From positions 6,510,001-6,574,000 of the forward strand of contig NC_018681.1 of assembly GCF_000250675.2 (NCBI RefSeq): a stretch of 64,000 nt of DNA. The letters run 5' to 3'. The stretch is from Nocardia brasiliensis ATCC 700358. Lineage in GTDB: Bacteria > Actinomycetota > Actinomycetes > Mycobacteriales > Mycobacteriaceae. The position numbers and the translations under genes were made by a program. The notes beneath the pieces were generated by a model, which saw only the letters and a list, made by a program, of their open reading frames with translations, had not been told where the DNA came from and did no database searches. Below are positions 33,066 through 41,653 of this stretch, piece after piece (position 1 is the first letter of the stretch; each line of letters starts with the position of its first letter).

Positions 33066-34183
33066 CCGTGCTCGACCGGACGCAGGGCCGACATCGGACA
33101 GGTCCGCGCACATCCCGGCACCAAGGCGCCACGCCGGCCGTCCGCCAGATGACGAGATCGCAACTCCGTCAACCGTTCCGGCGCGAGCACATCCTGCACG
33201 ACGGACGGATGACAACCGCGGCGCGCAAACACGAAACCGTCGCAGTGATGTGCCTTCTGGTACGAGGGCACCGCTTGCAGGGTCCGGTGCAACCGGCGAA
33301 TCCGATAGTGCGGCACGGCCGGGTAGAGGTGATGCGCCAGATGCCAGTTGGAATTGTGCGGAGCCAGGAATTGCCGGACCAGCCATGACGCGTCCCAGCT
33401 GCGCGTCGACTGCCAAGGGTCGTCGGAGCGCAATCCGGCGTGATCGGCGATATCGCTCCAATAGCGCAGAATTTGGTAGACCGTCGCGTACGGCACCACC
33501 CACAGCAGCAGAAAGTCGAGACCGAATCCGGCCACGAAGAATCCGGCGGAAACGACTATCAGGAAAACAAATCGAAGTCGCGTTTCCCGACGATCCTCGT
33601 CCCGCCCGATGAGGTCCGCGACGACTTGAAACGGCGCGTGCACCAGGAGCAGTGGTTTCAAGAGGTGTTTACCGGCGAATTGCTTCATGTCCCGCGGGTT
33701 CACCAACCCGAGGCGCAGGTAGCCGAGCAGTTTCGGATCGCGGCGATCGTCCCACAGGTGGCGGTGATGTTCGCAATGCGCGCAGGTATACGCGGATAAT
33801 CCGGAGAACAGCGGCCAAGCGATGAACGCCCGGCCCAGCCAGCGGTTGAGCGGGCCGTGCCGGGTGAGTTTCGCGTGACTGGCCTCGTGCATGAGGCTGC
33901 GCAGCGCACGCTGCCTACCTCCCACGATGAGTACGCCGGCCAGGTAGACGAGGGGTTGATAGTCACACAGCACGACGACGACGGCAACGCCGGCGATGAC
34001 CAGCCAGTCGATGCAGAGACCCAACGGTCCGTGCCAGTTGTCTCTGCTGTTGTGGATATCTTTGACTGCTTCTTTGGTCTCCGGTGAAAGCTCCCGTTTG
34101 AATCCACCGACCTTCGGCTTCGAGGTCCGGCAACGTTGCCGAACCCGGTCTTCGTGTTGAATCAATTCACTGTTTTGCGACAT
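33062..34183 (-). CDS. membrane fatty-acid-desaturase-superfamily di-iron enzyme
   Basis: This 373-residue membrane enzyme has the three His boxes of the desaturase/hydroxylase superfamily: HEASH (99-103), HCEHHRH (136-142) and a C-terminal NWHLAHHLYPAVPH. Four helices surround them. The spacing and the H-x-x-x-H first box recall small-molecule desaturases such as dihydrorhizobitoxine desaturase (RtxC) as well as lipid desaturases; I cannot decide which. Coupling to a DMT exporter favours a soluble, exported product. ATG 34183 (MSQNSEL) is preferred over one 30 bases upstream. Confidence 0.8.
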   Translation of the reverse strand: MSQNSELIQHEDRVRQRCRTSKPKVGGFKRELSPETKEAVKDIHNSRDNWHGPLGLCIDWLVIAGVAVVVVLCDYQPLVYLAGVLIVGGRQRALRSLMHEASHAKLTRHGPLNRWLGRAFIAWPLFSGLSAYTCAHCEHHRHLWDDRRDPKLLGYLRLGLVNPRDMKQFAGKHLLKPLLLVHAPFQVVADLIGRDEDRRETRLRFVFLIVVSAGFFVAGFGLDFLLLWVVPYATVYQILRYWSDIADHAGLRSDDPWQSTRSWDASWLVRQFLAPHNSNWHLAHHLYPAVPHYRIRRLHRTLQAVPSYQKAHHCDGFVFARRGCHPSVVQDVLAPERLTELRSRHLADGRRGALVPGCARTCPMSALRPVEHG

Positions 34184-34324
34184 GGCTGTACCCCAACGGT
34201 CCGGACTCCGCAAATTCCGAGCAGCAAGAAAAAGGCTTCCGATGAATTACTCGCGTATCCCCCTGCACCACCCGACAGAATTATCGAGCTCAGCCTACGT
34301 CAACACCGGAGGACTGGGGAAGCC

Positions 34325-34528
34325 ATGACAACTGGGGGTAACTCCGATAAACCGCCCGGTCGGAACTGGCCACGTCAACTCGACGACCGCCGGAATATAC
34401 CGGTAGGGCCGGATATTCACACCGGCCCCACCAAAATTCGTTTCGGCTTTGTCACTCCACCGCTGCCACTACCGCGACCTCCGCCGGTGGCTGCGCCCGC
34501 ACCGCCTTCGGCAGGACCAGCGCGCTGA
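34325..34528 (+). CDS. possible small protein ORF (67 aa)
   Basis: ATG 34325 has GGAGGACTGGGGAAG upstream and opens a 67-residue frame: first half NWPRQLDDRRNIPVGPDIH-like and hydrophilic, last third Pro/Ala-rich, where it runs antisense into the 3' end of the MFS gene. It is divergent from the desaturase. The first half does not look GC-forced, so a real small protein or precursor peptide is possible, but it may be chance. Confidence 0.3.
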   Translation: MTTGGNSDKPPGRNWPRQLDDRRNIPVGPDIHTGPTKIRFGFVTPPLPLPRPPPVAAPAPPSAGPAR

Positions 34529-35879
34529 TGACGGCCCCGGCGGCGAGCAGACCGGCGGCCAGACACAGCGACGTGGTGTAGCCGTCCGCCAATGACGCTC
34601 TGCTGCTGTCGTTTCCGATGACTTGTGCGGAGATCGTTACCAGCACGGCCAGGCCGAGCGAACCGCCGAGTTGCCGGACGCTGTTGAGCACACCCGATGC
34701 GAGCCCGGACTGTTCGGCGGGCACGCCCGCGACCGCTGCGGTGCCCATCGCGACCACCGACGCACCGATCCCGATGCTGCCCACCAGCGAAGGGCCGAGC
34801 AGGCCGGTGAGGAACGTGGTCGACGGATCCGCGAAACCGAACCACAGCAGCCCGAGCGCACCGACGAGCCCGCCGACCAGCAGCACCGGACGCGGACCCC
34901 ACTTCGGCGTCACCGCCATCGCGATCCGCAGGCCGATGACGACGCCCACACAGAACGGCAGGAACGCGACGCCGGTGAGCGTCGGGCTGTACCCGAGCAC
35001 CCGCTGCAGGAATTGAGCGACGAAGTAGAAGCTGGCGATCTGCCCGGACGTGAGCATGAACCCGAACAGCGTGGCGCCGAGCAGTGAGCGCCGCCGCAGG
35101 AATTCGAGCGGCACCAGCGGATCCGCGGCTCTTGTTTCGGCCCAGGCGAATCCGGCAAGCAGTACCGCACCCGCGGCGAACCAGCCGAGCACCCGCACCG
35201 AACCCCACGAATGGCTTTCGGTGGCGATCACCCCGAGCACCAGGGCCGTCGTGCCGAAGGTGACCAGTGCCGCGCCGAGCACGTCGGGGCGGCCGCGCCG
35301 CGCCACCACCCGGTTGTCGGTGCCGCGCTGCACCGCCACCGCGGCCGCGACGACGAACACCAGGTTCACCCACATCACCCAGCGCCAGCCGAGATGATCG
35401 GTCAGCACGCCGCTGAGCACCACGCCGACCGCGCCGCCCGCGGCTCCGGCCCCGCCCCACACCGACATGGATTTCGTGCGCTCGGGCCCCTCCGGGAACT
35501 CCGAGGTCGCCAGCGCCAGCGTCATCGGCGCCAGCACCGCGGCGCCGACACCTTGCAACGCACGCGCCGCGAGCAACTCCCACCCGTGCTGCGCCGCCCC
35601 ACCCCACGCGCTGGCCAGCGCGAACAGACCGAGGCTCGCCAGCAGCAGCGTGCGCTTGCCGGTGAGGTCGGCCAGCCGGCCGCCGAGCAGCATGAGCCCG
35701 GCGAAGGTGAGCAGGTAGGCGTTGATCACCCAACTGAGCCCCGACGGACCGAAGCCCAGCGTCTCGTCGATCGCGGGCAGTGCCACGTTCACGATCGAAA
35801 GATCCAGGGAGACAAGGAACATCACGAGGAATACGACGCCGAGCGCCCACCCCTTGCGTGCGCCGGTTCGCTCTGTCAC
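34452..35879 (-). CDS. MFS drug:H+ antiporter, DHA2-like
   Basis: This 475-residue transporter has about 14 helices. It has the DHA2 pattern: motif LDLSIVNVALPAI in helix 1, GGRLADLTGKRTLLL (motif A) after helix 2 and GWRWVMWVNL in the middle. It likely exports a toxic or secreted small molecule using the proton gradient. The GTG at 35879 is chosen because GGAGG lies five bases before it; the ATG at 35889-35891 overlaps that ribosome site. It is divergent from a TetR gene, its probable repressor, with an IdeR-like box between them. Confidence 0.85.
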   Translation of the reverse strand: MTERTGARKGWALGVVFLVMFLVSLDLSIVNVALPAIDETLGFGPSGLSWVINAYLLTFAGLMLLGGRLADLTGKRTLLLASLGLFALASAWGGAAQHGWELLAARALQGVGAAVLAPMTLALATSEFPEGPERTKSMSVWGGAGAAGGAVGVVLSGVLTDHLGWRWVMWVNLVFVVAAAVAVQRGTDNRVVARRGRPDVLGAALVTFGTTALVLGVIATESHSWGSVRVLGWFAAGAVLLAGFAWAETRAADPLVPLEFLRRRSLLGATLFGFMLTSGQIASFYFVAQFLQRVLGYSPTLTGVAFLPFCVGVVIGLRIAMAVTPKWGPRPVLLVGGLVGALGLLWFGFADPSTTFLTGLLGPSLVGSIGIGASVVAMGTAAVAGVPAEQSGLASGVLNSVRQLGGSLGLAVLVTISAQVIGNDSSRASLADGYTTSLCLAAGLLAAGAVISALVLPKAVRAQPPAEVAVVAAVE

Positions 35880-35919
35880 GACAACCTCCATAATTAAGTA
35901 ACGCGTGTGTTTAATATAG

Positions 35920-35938
35920 TTAGCACAGCCTTACCTGA
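35920..35938. promoter_or_regulatory. IdeR/DtxR-like box in the MFS/tetR divergent promoter
   Basis: TTAGCACAGCCTTACCTGA matches the IdeR box consensus TTAGGTTAGSCTWACCTWA at about 15 of 19 positions by eye, with the strongest half on the right. It sits in the AT-rich gap between the MFS and TetR genes (35880-35970). If real, it would put the exporter under iron control. Confidence 0.4.
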
Positions 35939-35970
35939 GTGTCGAGAGCTTCGATCCGCAGAATGAAGGG

Positions 35971-36645
35971 GTGAGCAGCAACGTGACCCGCAGGCGCGGC
36001 CGCCCGATCCGGGTGCCCCGCGACGACGTCGTGACCGTCACCACGCGGCTGCTCACCGCGGGCGGCGCGCAAGCCTTCAGCATGCGCAAGCTCGCCGACG
36101 AACTCGGCGTCAGCACCGCCGCCGTCTATCACCACTTCCCCACCAAGGCGGCGCTGATGATCGCCGTCCTCAGCGCCCGCGCGGACGAGCTGGACCGCCC
36201 GGACCTGCCCGCCGATCCACGGGACCGCCTCGTTGCGATCGTCGCCTACCTGATCGACGTCCTACACCAAATGCCTTGGGTCGCTGACATTCTCGTCAGC
36301 GGCGAATCCTTCGGCCGCGCGGCGATGTGGATCCTCGACGAATTCGTCGACACCGCGACCCGGCTCGGCGCCACCGATGACTACGCCGGATACATGTACG
36401 CCGCCATCTGGCGTTTCGTGCTCGGCGAACTCATGATGCGCCGCGCCGAAGACGAACGCGCCGAAGCCGCGCGCCGCGGCGACCCCCGCCCCCGCTGGAC
36501 CGATCAGGCCGACGACGAGATCCTGGCCGAATTCCCCACCACCGTACGAATGCTCCCGAAATGGGCAACCATCCGCGACGAATACCGCACCAGCACCGCG
36601 GTCGGCCACCTCATCGACGGATTGATCGCTGGAATCCCTTCCTGA
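35971..36645 (+). CDS. TetR-family regulator
   Basis: This 224-residue protein has a TetR helix-turn-helix at residues about 15-60 (VTVTTRLLTAGGAQAFSMRKLADELGVSTAAVYHHFPTKAALMIAVL), preceded by a basic RRRGRPIRVPR arm, and a ligand-binding C-terminal half. GAAGGG lies before GTG 35971. It is divergent from the MFS exporter, the usual arrangement for a local repressor that senses the exported compound. Confidence 0.85.
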   Translation: MSSNVTRRRGRPIRVPRDDVVTVTTRLLTAGGAQAFSMRKLADELGVSTAAVYHHFPTKAALMIAVLSARADELDRPDLPADPRDRLVAIVAYLIDVLHQMPWVADILVSGESFGRAAMWILDEFVDTATRLGATDDYAGYMYAAIWRFVLGELMMRRAEDERAEAARRGDPRPRWTDQADDEILAEFPTTVRMLPKWATIRDEYRTSTAVGHLIDGLIAGIPS

Positions 36646-36667
36646 GCAACCGCTTCCGCCCGGAACC

Positions 36668-37255
36668 TCAGGTGTTCGCGGCGCGCCGGGCGCGGAAGGC
36701 CGCGGTTTTGGCGCGGTTCTGACATGCCGTGCTGCAGAAGCGTTTGGTGCCGTTGCGGGAGGTGTCGAGGTAGGCGCGGTCGCAGTTGCCGGCCGAGCAC
36801 AGGCCGATGCGGTCGGCGTGCTCGCTGCCGAGGACGTAGGCGAGACCGACGGCGCAGGCGGCGGCGATGCCGGGCACGAGGGGGGCGTCGGGGGCGTGGA
36901 AGTGCAGGTGCCACGGCTGGGTGCCGTGCCGGATCAGGGTCGGCCGGGCACCGTACTCGGTGATCATCGAATTGATCTGAGCGGCAGCGGAATCCATGTC
37001 GTCGACAGAGACCGCGTCGAAAACCTGCCGCAACTGCCCGGCCGCGCGGGCCAGGCCGCGAGCATCCTCGGGTTGCGCGTGCACGCCGAACAGGGTCGAG
37101 ACCACGCCGTCCATCCGTTCGTGCAGCTCCGCGTCGTCGGCGGCAGGCGGGTAGGGCTTGCCGCGGCGCTCACCGGGCACCGCGGCGTTGATCAACGCGA
37201 CACCGTCCTCGACCACACCCAACGTGTGACTGTCTAAACGCACTTGATCAGTCAC
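36668..37255 (-). CDS. CGNR zinc-finger stress-type regulator (ABATE domain)
   Basis: This 195-residue protein has a C-terminal zinc finger GLCSAGNCDRAYLDTS ... KRFCSTACQNRAKTAAFRARR, the CGNR type (here C-Q-N-R), and an N-terminal ABATE-type domain with WHLHFHAPDA. These occur in actinobacterial stress-response regulators. GTG 37255 follows GAGAGTGAG; an upstream ATG within the divergent promoter is less likely. It is divergent from the methyltransferase gene. Confidence 0.8.
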   Translation of the reverse strand: MTDQVRLDSHTLGVVEDGVALINAAVPGERRGKPYPPAADDAELHERMDGVVSTLFGVHAQPEDARGLARAAGQLRQVFDAVSVDDMDSAAAQINSMITEYGARPTLIRHGTQPWHLHFHAPDAPLVPGIAAACAVGLAYVLGSEHADRIGLCSAGNCDRAYLDTSRNGTKRFCSTACQNRAKTAAFRARRAANT

Positions 37256-37313
37256 CTCACTCTCGCTACATTCGTCACTGTCGTTGATAGTTATGACAGT
37301 AACGGAGTCACTC

Positions 37314-38057
37314 ATGTCGTTGACACCCACCCTCGCCCACGCCTGGATCGATCGATGGGATCGCCAGCAGGAGGGTTACCTGCCCGACCGCGAACTCATG
37401 TTCGCCGTGATCGCCGACGCGGTGGCCGCCAACGCGGACCGCCCCGACCCGGTGGTGCTCGACGTGGCGTGCGGCCCCGGCTCACTCGGCGCCCGCATCC
37501 GGGAACGGCTGCCGCAGGCCCGCGTCATCGGCATCGACGCCGATCCGGTGCTGCTCGAATTGGCGCGCACGGCATACGGATTCGAGCTCGTCGACCACAA
37601 TCTGGCGGATCCGGCCTGGGCGGCCGGATTGCCCGCCGGTCAGATCGACGCGATCGTCAGCACCACCGCCCTGCACTGGCTCTACTCCGATCAGCTCGCC
37701 GCGCTCTACCGCCAAGCGGCGCAACTGCTCCGCCCCGGTGGCATCCTGCTCAACGGCGACGATATGGCCACGCACGCAACGGATATCGACCAGCTGCACG
37801 AGGCGATCGGCACCCGTCAACTGGAACGCGAAGGCGTCACGGATCGGGAGAACTGGGCCGAGTGGTGGAGCGCCATCACCGCCGAACCGGAACTGGCCAC
37901 GGCGGTCGCCGAGCGCGAGATCCGCCGCTGGGAGCATCCGTCCGACAGTGGCACCACCTACGAGGAGCACCTGAACCTGTTGCGGGCGGCGGGTTTCCGG
38001 ACGGCCGGATCGATCTGGCAGTACGGCCGCCGCCACATCGTCGCCGCGGTCAACTGA
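37314..38057 (+). CDS. class I SAM-dependent methyltransferase
   Basis: This 247-residue enzyme has the Rossmann SAM motif VVLDVACGPGSLGARI, motif II acidic ARVIGIDADPVLL, and DAIVSTTALHWLYS and LRPGGILLNGDDM further on, close to trans-aconitate methyltransferase-like enzymes. CGGAG lies eight bases before ATG 37314. It is divergent from the CGNR regulator. The substrate is unknown. Confidence 0.8.
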   Translation: MSLTPTLAHAWIDRWDRQQEGYLPDRELMFAVIADAVAANADRPDPVVLDVACGPGSLGARIRERLPQARVIGIDADPVLLELARTAYGFELVDHNLADPAWAAGLPAGQIDAIVSTTALHWLYSDQLAALYRQAAQLLRPGGILLNGDDMATHATDIDQLHEAIGTRQLEREGVTDRENWAEWWSAITAEPELATAVAEREIRRWEHPSDSGTTYEEHLNLLRAAGFRTAGSIWQYGRRHIVAAVN

Positions 38058-38090
38058 CCCGATATCCGAACGCGGGCGCTCCGGACAGCG

Positions 38091-38663
38091 TCAGACCTGA
38101 ACGATGGAGGTCACGGGGTAATCCCCCTGGCGCTCCCGGCCGTTGAGGAAGGTGAGTTCCAGAACCACCGCGGCCGCGACGATCTCGGCGCCGGCCTGCC
38201 GGAACAGGTCGGCCGCAGCGGCCAAGGTGCCACCGGTGGCGAGCACGTCGTCGAGCAGCAGGACGCGGCGGCCCGCGAGCGGGACGCCGTCGGCGGGGAT
38301 CTCGAGCGCGGCGGTGCCGTATTCGAGTTCGTATTCGCGCTCGAGGACCGGCGGCGGCAGCTTGCCCGCCTTGCGGACGGCGATCACGCCGGTGCCGAGG
38401 CTGGCGGCCACGCCGGCGCCGATCAGGAAGCCGCGGGCGTCGACGCCGGCCACCAGGTCGGCGTCGGGCGCGATGTGCGCGAGGCAATCGATGACGGTGC
38501 GGAAGCCCTCGGCATCCGCGAACACCGGGGTCAGGTCGGCGAAACGGACTCCCGGGGTGGGGAAGTCGTCGCGCCAGCGGGTCAAGCGCTCGACCGCGTC
38601 CGCGGCCAGGCTGGTCCGCTGGGCGGCTAGCTCGTCGGACTCGATCGCCGCGTGCTTACTCAT
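38091..38663 (-). CDS. apt: adenine phosphoribosyltransferase
   Basis: This 190-residue enzyme converts adenine and PRPP to AMP. The type I PRTase fold carries the PRPP loop VLLLDDVLATGGTLAA and the upstream FPTPGVRFADLTPVF hood and ARGFLIGAGVA segments of Apt. GGAGAGG sits five bases before ATG 38663. In Mycobacterium apt lies between rel and the Rv2585c-type lipoprotein gene; here the lipoprotein neighbour is kept but rel is 24 kb away. Confidence 0.93.
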   Translation of the reverse strand: MSKHAAIESDELAAQRTSLAADAVERLTRWRDDFPTPGVRFADLTPVFADAEGFRTVIDCLAHIAPDADLVAGVDARGFLIGAGVAASLGTGVIAVRKAGKLPPPVLEREYELEYGTAALEIPADGVPLAGRRVLLLDDVLATGGTLAAAADLFRQAGAEIVAAAVVLELTFLNGRERQGDYPVTSIVQV

Positions 38664-38699
38664 CGACACCTCTCCATCATCACATCACCCGAACACCTG

Positions 38700-40421
38700 T
38701 CACCGCTTCAACACCCAGCGGTCCATGTTCCACCCGGTTCCGGCCTGGCTGGGCGCGGGTATCCCGTTCTGCAGGCCGCCGCCGAACGCGATGGTGCGCG
38801 GGGTGACAAACAGGGGGATGCTCGGCAACTCCGCCCACAGCAGGTTCTCGGCTTCGGTGAGCAGATTCAGCTGTGTGGTCGAGTTGTCGTCGACCGCAAG
38901 CTGATCGGTGATCGCATCGTAACGGCCGTTGCCGAATCGCCCGAAATTGAGCCCGCTACCGGTGCGCAACGAACTGGCCGCGACGACGCCGCTCAGCGAC
39001 CCGGACGGCCCGGGCGCGGCCGCGGTACCGGCCAGGATCGCGTCGACTTTACCCTCGCTGAGCTGGGTGGGAACGAAATCGGGGGCACCCGCGTCGACGA
39101 TCGTGAGGCCCGCCGGTTTGCACGCCTCCGTGATCATCGCCACGGTCTGCGCGCGCCGGTCGTCCGGGCGCAGATAACCGATCCGGATGGTCGGGTTCTG
39201 CGTCTTGGACGCCGCGACCGCCTGCGTGGCGCCGCCCACGTCACCGCCGCCGAACTTGCTCCCCGCGCCCGCCACCGGGCCGTAGTACAGCGAATCCTGT
39301 TGCACGATATGGGTGTTCAGCGGCCCGGAGCCGAGACCGGTTTTCGGCGCGTCCTTGACCTGCCCCAGCTTCTCGAACAGCGCCTGGCGCGGCACGCACA
39401 GGGCCAGCGCACGGCGCAGTTCCGCGGAGCCCAGCACGCCCCCGGTGGCGAGCACCAGCTGCTCGGCGCCGCGCCCGGGCAGGTTCTCCACCCGGAATCC
39501 GTCCAGGTTCAGGTCTTTCACCGATCCCGCGCCGATATCGATGACGCCCATCGCGCTGTCGCCGACCTTGGATTTCAGGTCGACGTTTTTGGGCCACACC
39601 AGGATCCGGCCGGTCGCGGGCGTACGACCCCACCACCGCTCGTTCGACACCAGCACCAAACCGTCCTTCTCACTGAAGGATTCGATCCGGTACGGCCCGG
39701 ACGAAGGGAACCGCGTCAGGTCCAGCTTGCCCGGCTTCAGATTCCAGCCGGTGTTCCAGAACTCGGCGATCCGCCCGATGGCGTTCCCATCGCCGGATTG
39801 CACCGCCGACACAACGTTCGGCACGTTCGCCGCCTGCGCCGCGATATGCGCGGGCAGCACCTCCCCGGCCGCGAACAGCGTGCGCCAGGCGGCGTAGCGC
39901 CGATCCGGCCGGAACACCACGAGCGCGTCGCGGGAACCGGGCTGGCAGTCCACCCGCTCGATATCGGCGTAGCCCGCGGTGCTCGCCGCGTCGAACGCCG
40001 GAATCGGGCCCCGGTCACCGGGTTTGGTGAACCGGCCGCTGCGCGCCGCCCAGGTGAGCACCAGGTCGTCGCAGGAGGTCGGCACGCCGTCGGAGTACAC
40101 CCCGTCCGGGTTGAGCCGGTACTGGATGGTCTGCTGCTCGGCGGGCGTCTCCTTGGCGGTGCCGAAATCGGTGTCGGCGACCTGCTGACCGTCCGGCCCG
40201 GTGTAGTAGAACCCGGTGAGCACCCGGCCGAACACGGCGGCAGCACCGGAACTCACGCCGAGCGTGCTGCCGCCGTTGTAGGTGGCGATGGTGGCGTCCA
40301 CGGCATAGCCGATGGAGGGCACCTGGTTCTTGCTCGAGCACCCGGCCGCCAGTCCGGCGGCGGTGACGCCCGCGGCCAGTACCGCGAGCAGGCGGACCGT
40401 GCGGCTGCGTGGCTTTCGCAT
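38700..40421 (-). CDS. family-5 extracellular substrate-binding lipoprotein
   Basis: This 573-residue exported lipoprotein has signal sequence VRLLAVLAAGVTAAGLAAGC with a textbook lipobox (LAAGC, Cys at about residue 28) and an SBP family 5 (oligopeptide-type) fold: YSDGVPTSCDDLVLTW, SGPYRIESF, RRALALCVPRQALFEKLG and NRF-like end LWAELPSIPLFVTPR. It corresponds by position and type to Rv2585c of Mycobacterium, between apt and secF. No permease or ATPase genes are nearby. Confidence 0.88.
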   Translation of the reverse strand: MRKPRSRTVRLLAVLAAGVTAAGLAAGCSSKNQVPSIGYAVDATIATYNGGSTLGVSSGAAAVFGRVLTGFYYTGPDGQQVADTDFGTAKETPAEQQTIQYRLNPDGVYSDGVPTSCDDLVLTWAARSGRFTKPGDRGPIPAFDAASTAGYADIERVDCQPGSRDALVVFRPDRRYAAWRTLFAAGEVLPAHIAAQAANVPNVVSAVQSGDGNAIGRIAEFWNTGWNLKPGKLDLTRFPSSGPYRIESFSEKDGLVLVSNERWWGRTPATGRILVWPKNVDLKSKVGDSAMGVIDIGAGSVKDLNLDGFRVENLPGRGAEQLVLATGGVLGSAELRRALALCVPRQALFEKLGQVKDAPKTGLGSGPLNTHIVQQDSLYYGPVAGAGSKFGGGDVGGATQAVAASKTQNPTIRIGYLRPDDRRAQTVAMITEACKPAGLTIVDAGAPDFVPTQLSEGKVDAILAGTAAAPGPSGSLSGVVAASSLRTGSGLNFGRFGNGRYDAITDQLAVDDNSTTQLNLLTEAENLLWAELPSIPLFVTPRTIAFGGGLQNGIPAPSQAGTGWNMDRWVLKR

Positions 40422-40438
40422 GAACTCCCCTGCCTGTG

Positions 40439-41653
40439 TCAGTGCCGCCGCTTCTGTCGTTTGCCGCTCGGGCGCGCGCCCGGTCGGGGAGCCTGGCCGG
40501 GATCGCGGGGCCTGCGCGGCTCGTCGTCGCCGAAGGACCGGCCGGTCGCGGCGGTGACCCGGCGATCGGCCTCGTAGGACGCCCGCGCGCTGGCCACACC
40601 GGCCCGCTTGTTGAGCACCTTCTTGGTGTGCGCGGCGACCGGACCCCAGCGTTCTTTGATCGACACCAGCAGCGGAACTGCGAGGAAGATCGACGAATAC
40701 GCGCCGACGACCATGCCGACCAGCTGCACCAGCGCCAGGTCTTTCAGGGTGCCGACACCCAGCAGCCAGACCGCGATCACCAGCATGCCGATGATCGGCA
40801 GGATGCCGATGACGGTGGTGTTGATCGAGCGCATCAGGGTCTGGTTGGCCGCCAGGTTCGCTTGCTCGGCGTAGGTGCGTTTGCTCAGATGCAGCACACC
40901 GCGGGTGTTCTCCTCGACCTTGTCGAACACCACGACGTTGTCGTAGAGCACATAGCCGAGAATCGTGAGCAGACCGATCACCGCGGCGGGCGTCACCTCG
41001 AAGCCGACCAGCGAATAGATGCCGCCGGTGACGACCATGTTGAAGAACAGGGATCCGATGGCCGCGATGGACATGTCCCGTTCGAACCGGATCGCGATGT
41101 AGAGCATCGTCAGCAACACGAAGACGATGAGCGCGATCACCGCCTTCTTGGTGATCTCACCGCCCCAGGTCTCGCTGATCTCGGCGACGCTGATCGCGTT
41201 GCGCGATTCCGCGCCGCTGCGGTCCTTCGGATGGAAGGCGTTGAACAGCGCGGTCTGCAACTCGTCGGCCTGGCTGGTGCTCAGTGTGTCGGAGCGGACC
41301 TGAATGGTCGCCGCCGCACCGGAACCCACCTTCTGCACCGACACCGGCTTGTGCCCGAAGGTCGCCGCGTAGACGTCCTCGACCTTCGAGGTGGTGACGT
41401 TGTCCGCGGCCGGGATGCCGATTCGCGACCCGCCTGCGAAGTCGATGCCGAGGGTGAACCCGCGAACGCCGATGCTCAGCAACGAGATCAGCAGGAACAC
41501 CGCGGTCAGCCCGTAGTAGAAACGACGCCGGCTGACGATCTTGAAACCGCCGGTGCCGGTGTAGAGCCGCTCGAAGACGCTGTGCTTGGGGGCATTCGCG
41601 TCGTCGGCCTCGTCCACGAAACTCGGTTCCAGGGTAGGGCTCGAATTGCTCAT
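40439..41653 (-). CDS. secF: protein translocase subunit SecF
   Basis: This 404-residue membrane protein of the SecDF complex uses the proton gradient to drive late stages of Sec export. It has six helices, GFTLGIDFAGGSR near the start (the D-F-x-G-G motif), and LGYVLYDNVVVFDKVEEN and GILPIIGMLV near helix 4-6. The C-terminal tail is basic and Arg/Pro-rich. The ATG overlaps the SecD stop (ATGA at 41650-41653), reflecting tight stoichiometry. Confidence 0.95.
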   Translation of the reverse strand: MSNSSPTLEPSFVDEADDANAPKHSVFERLYTGTGGFKIVSRRRFYYGLTAVFLLISLLSIGVRGFTLGIDFAGGSRIGIPAADNVTTSKVEDVYAATFGHKPVSVQKVGSGAAATIQVRSDTLSTSQADELQTALFNAFHPKDRSGAESRNAISVAEISETWGGEITKKAVIALIVFVLLTMLYIAIRFERDMSIAAIGSLFFNMVVTGGIYSLVGFEVTPAAVIGLLTILGYVLYDNVVVFDKVEENTRGVLHLSKRTYAEQANLAANQTLMRSINTTVIGILPIIGMLVIAVWLLGVGTLKDLALVQLVGMVVGAYSSIFLAVPLLVSIKERWGPVAAHTKKVLNKRAGVASARASYEADRRVTAATGRSFGDDEPRRPRDPGQAPRPGARPSGKRQKRRH

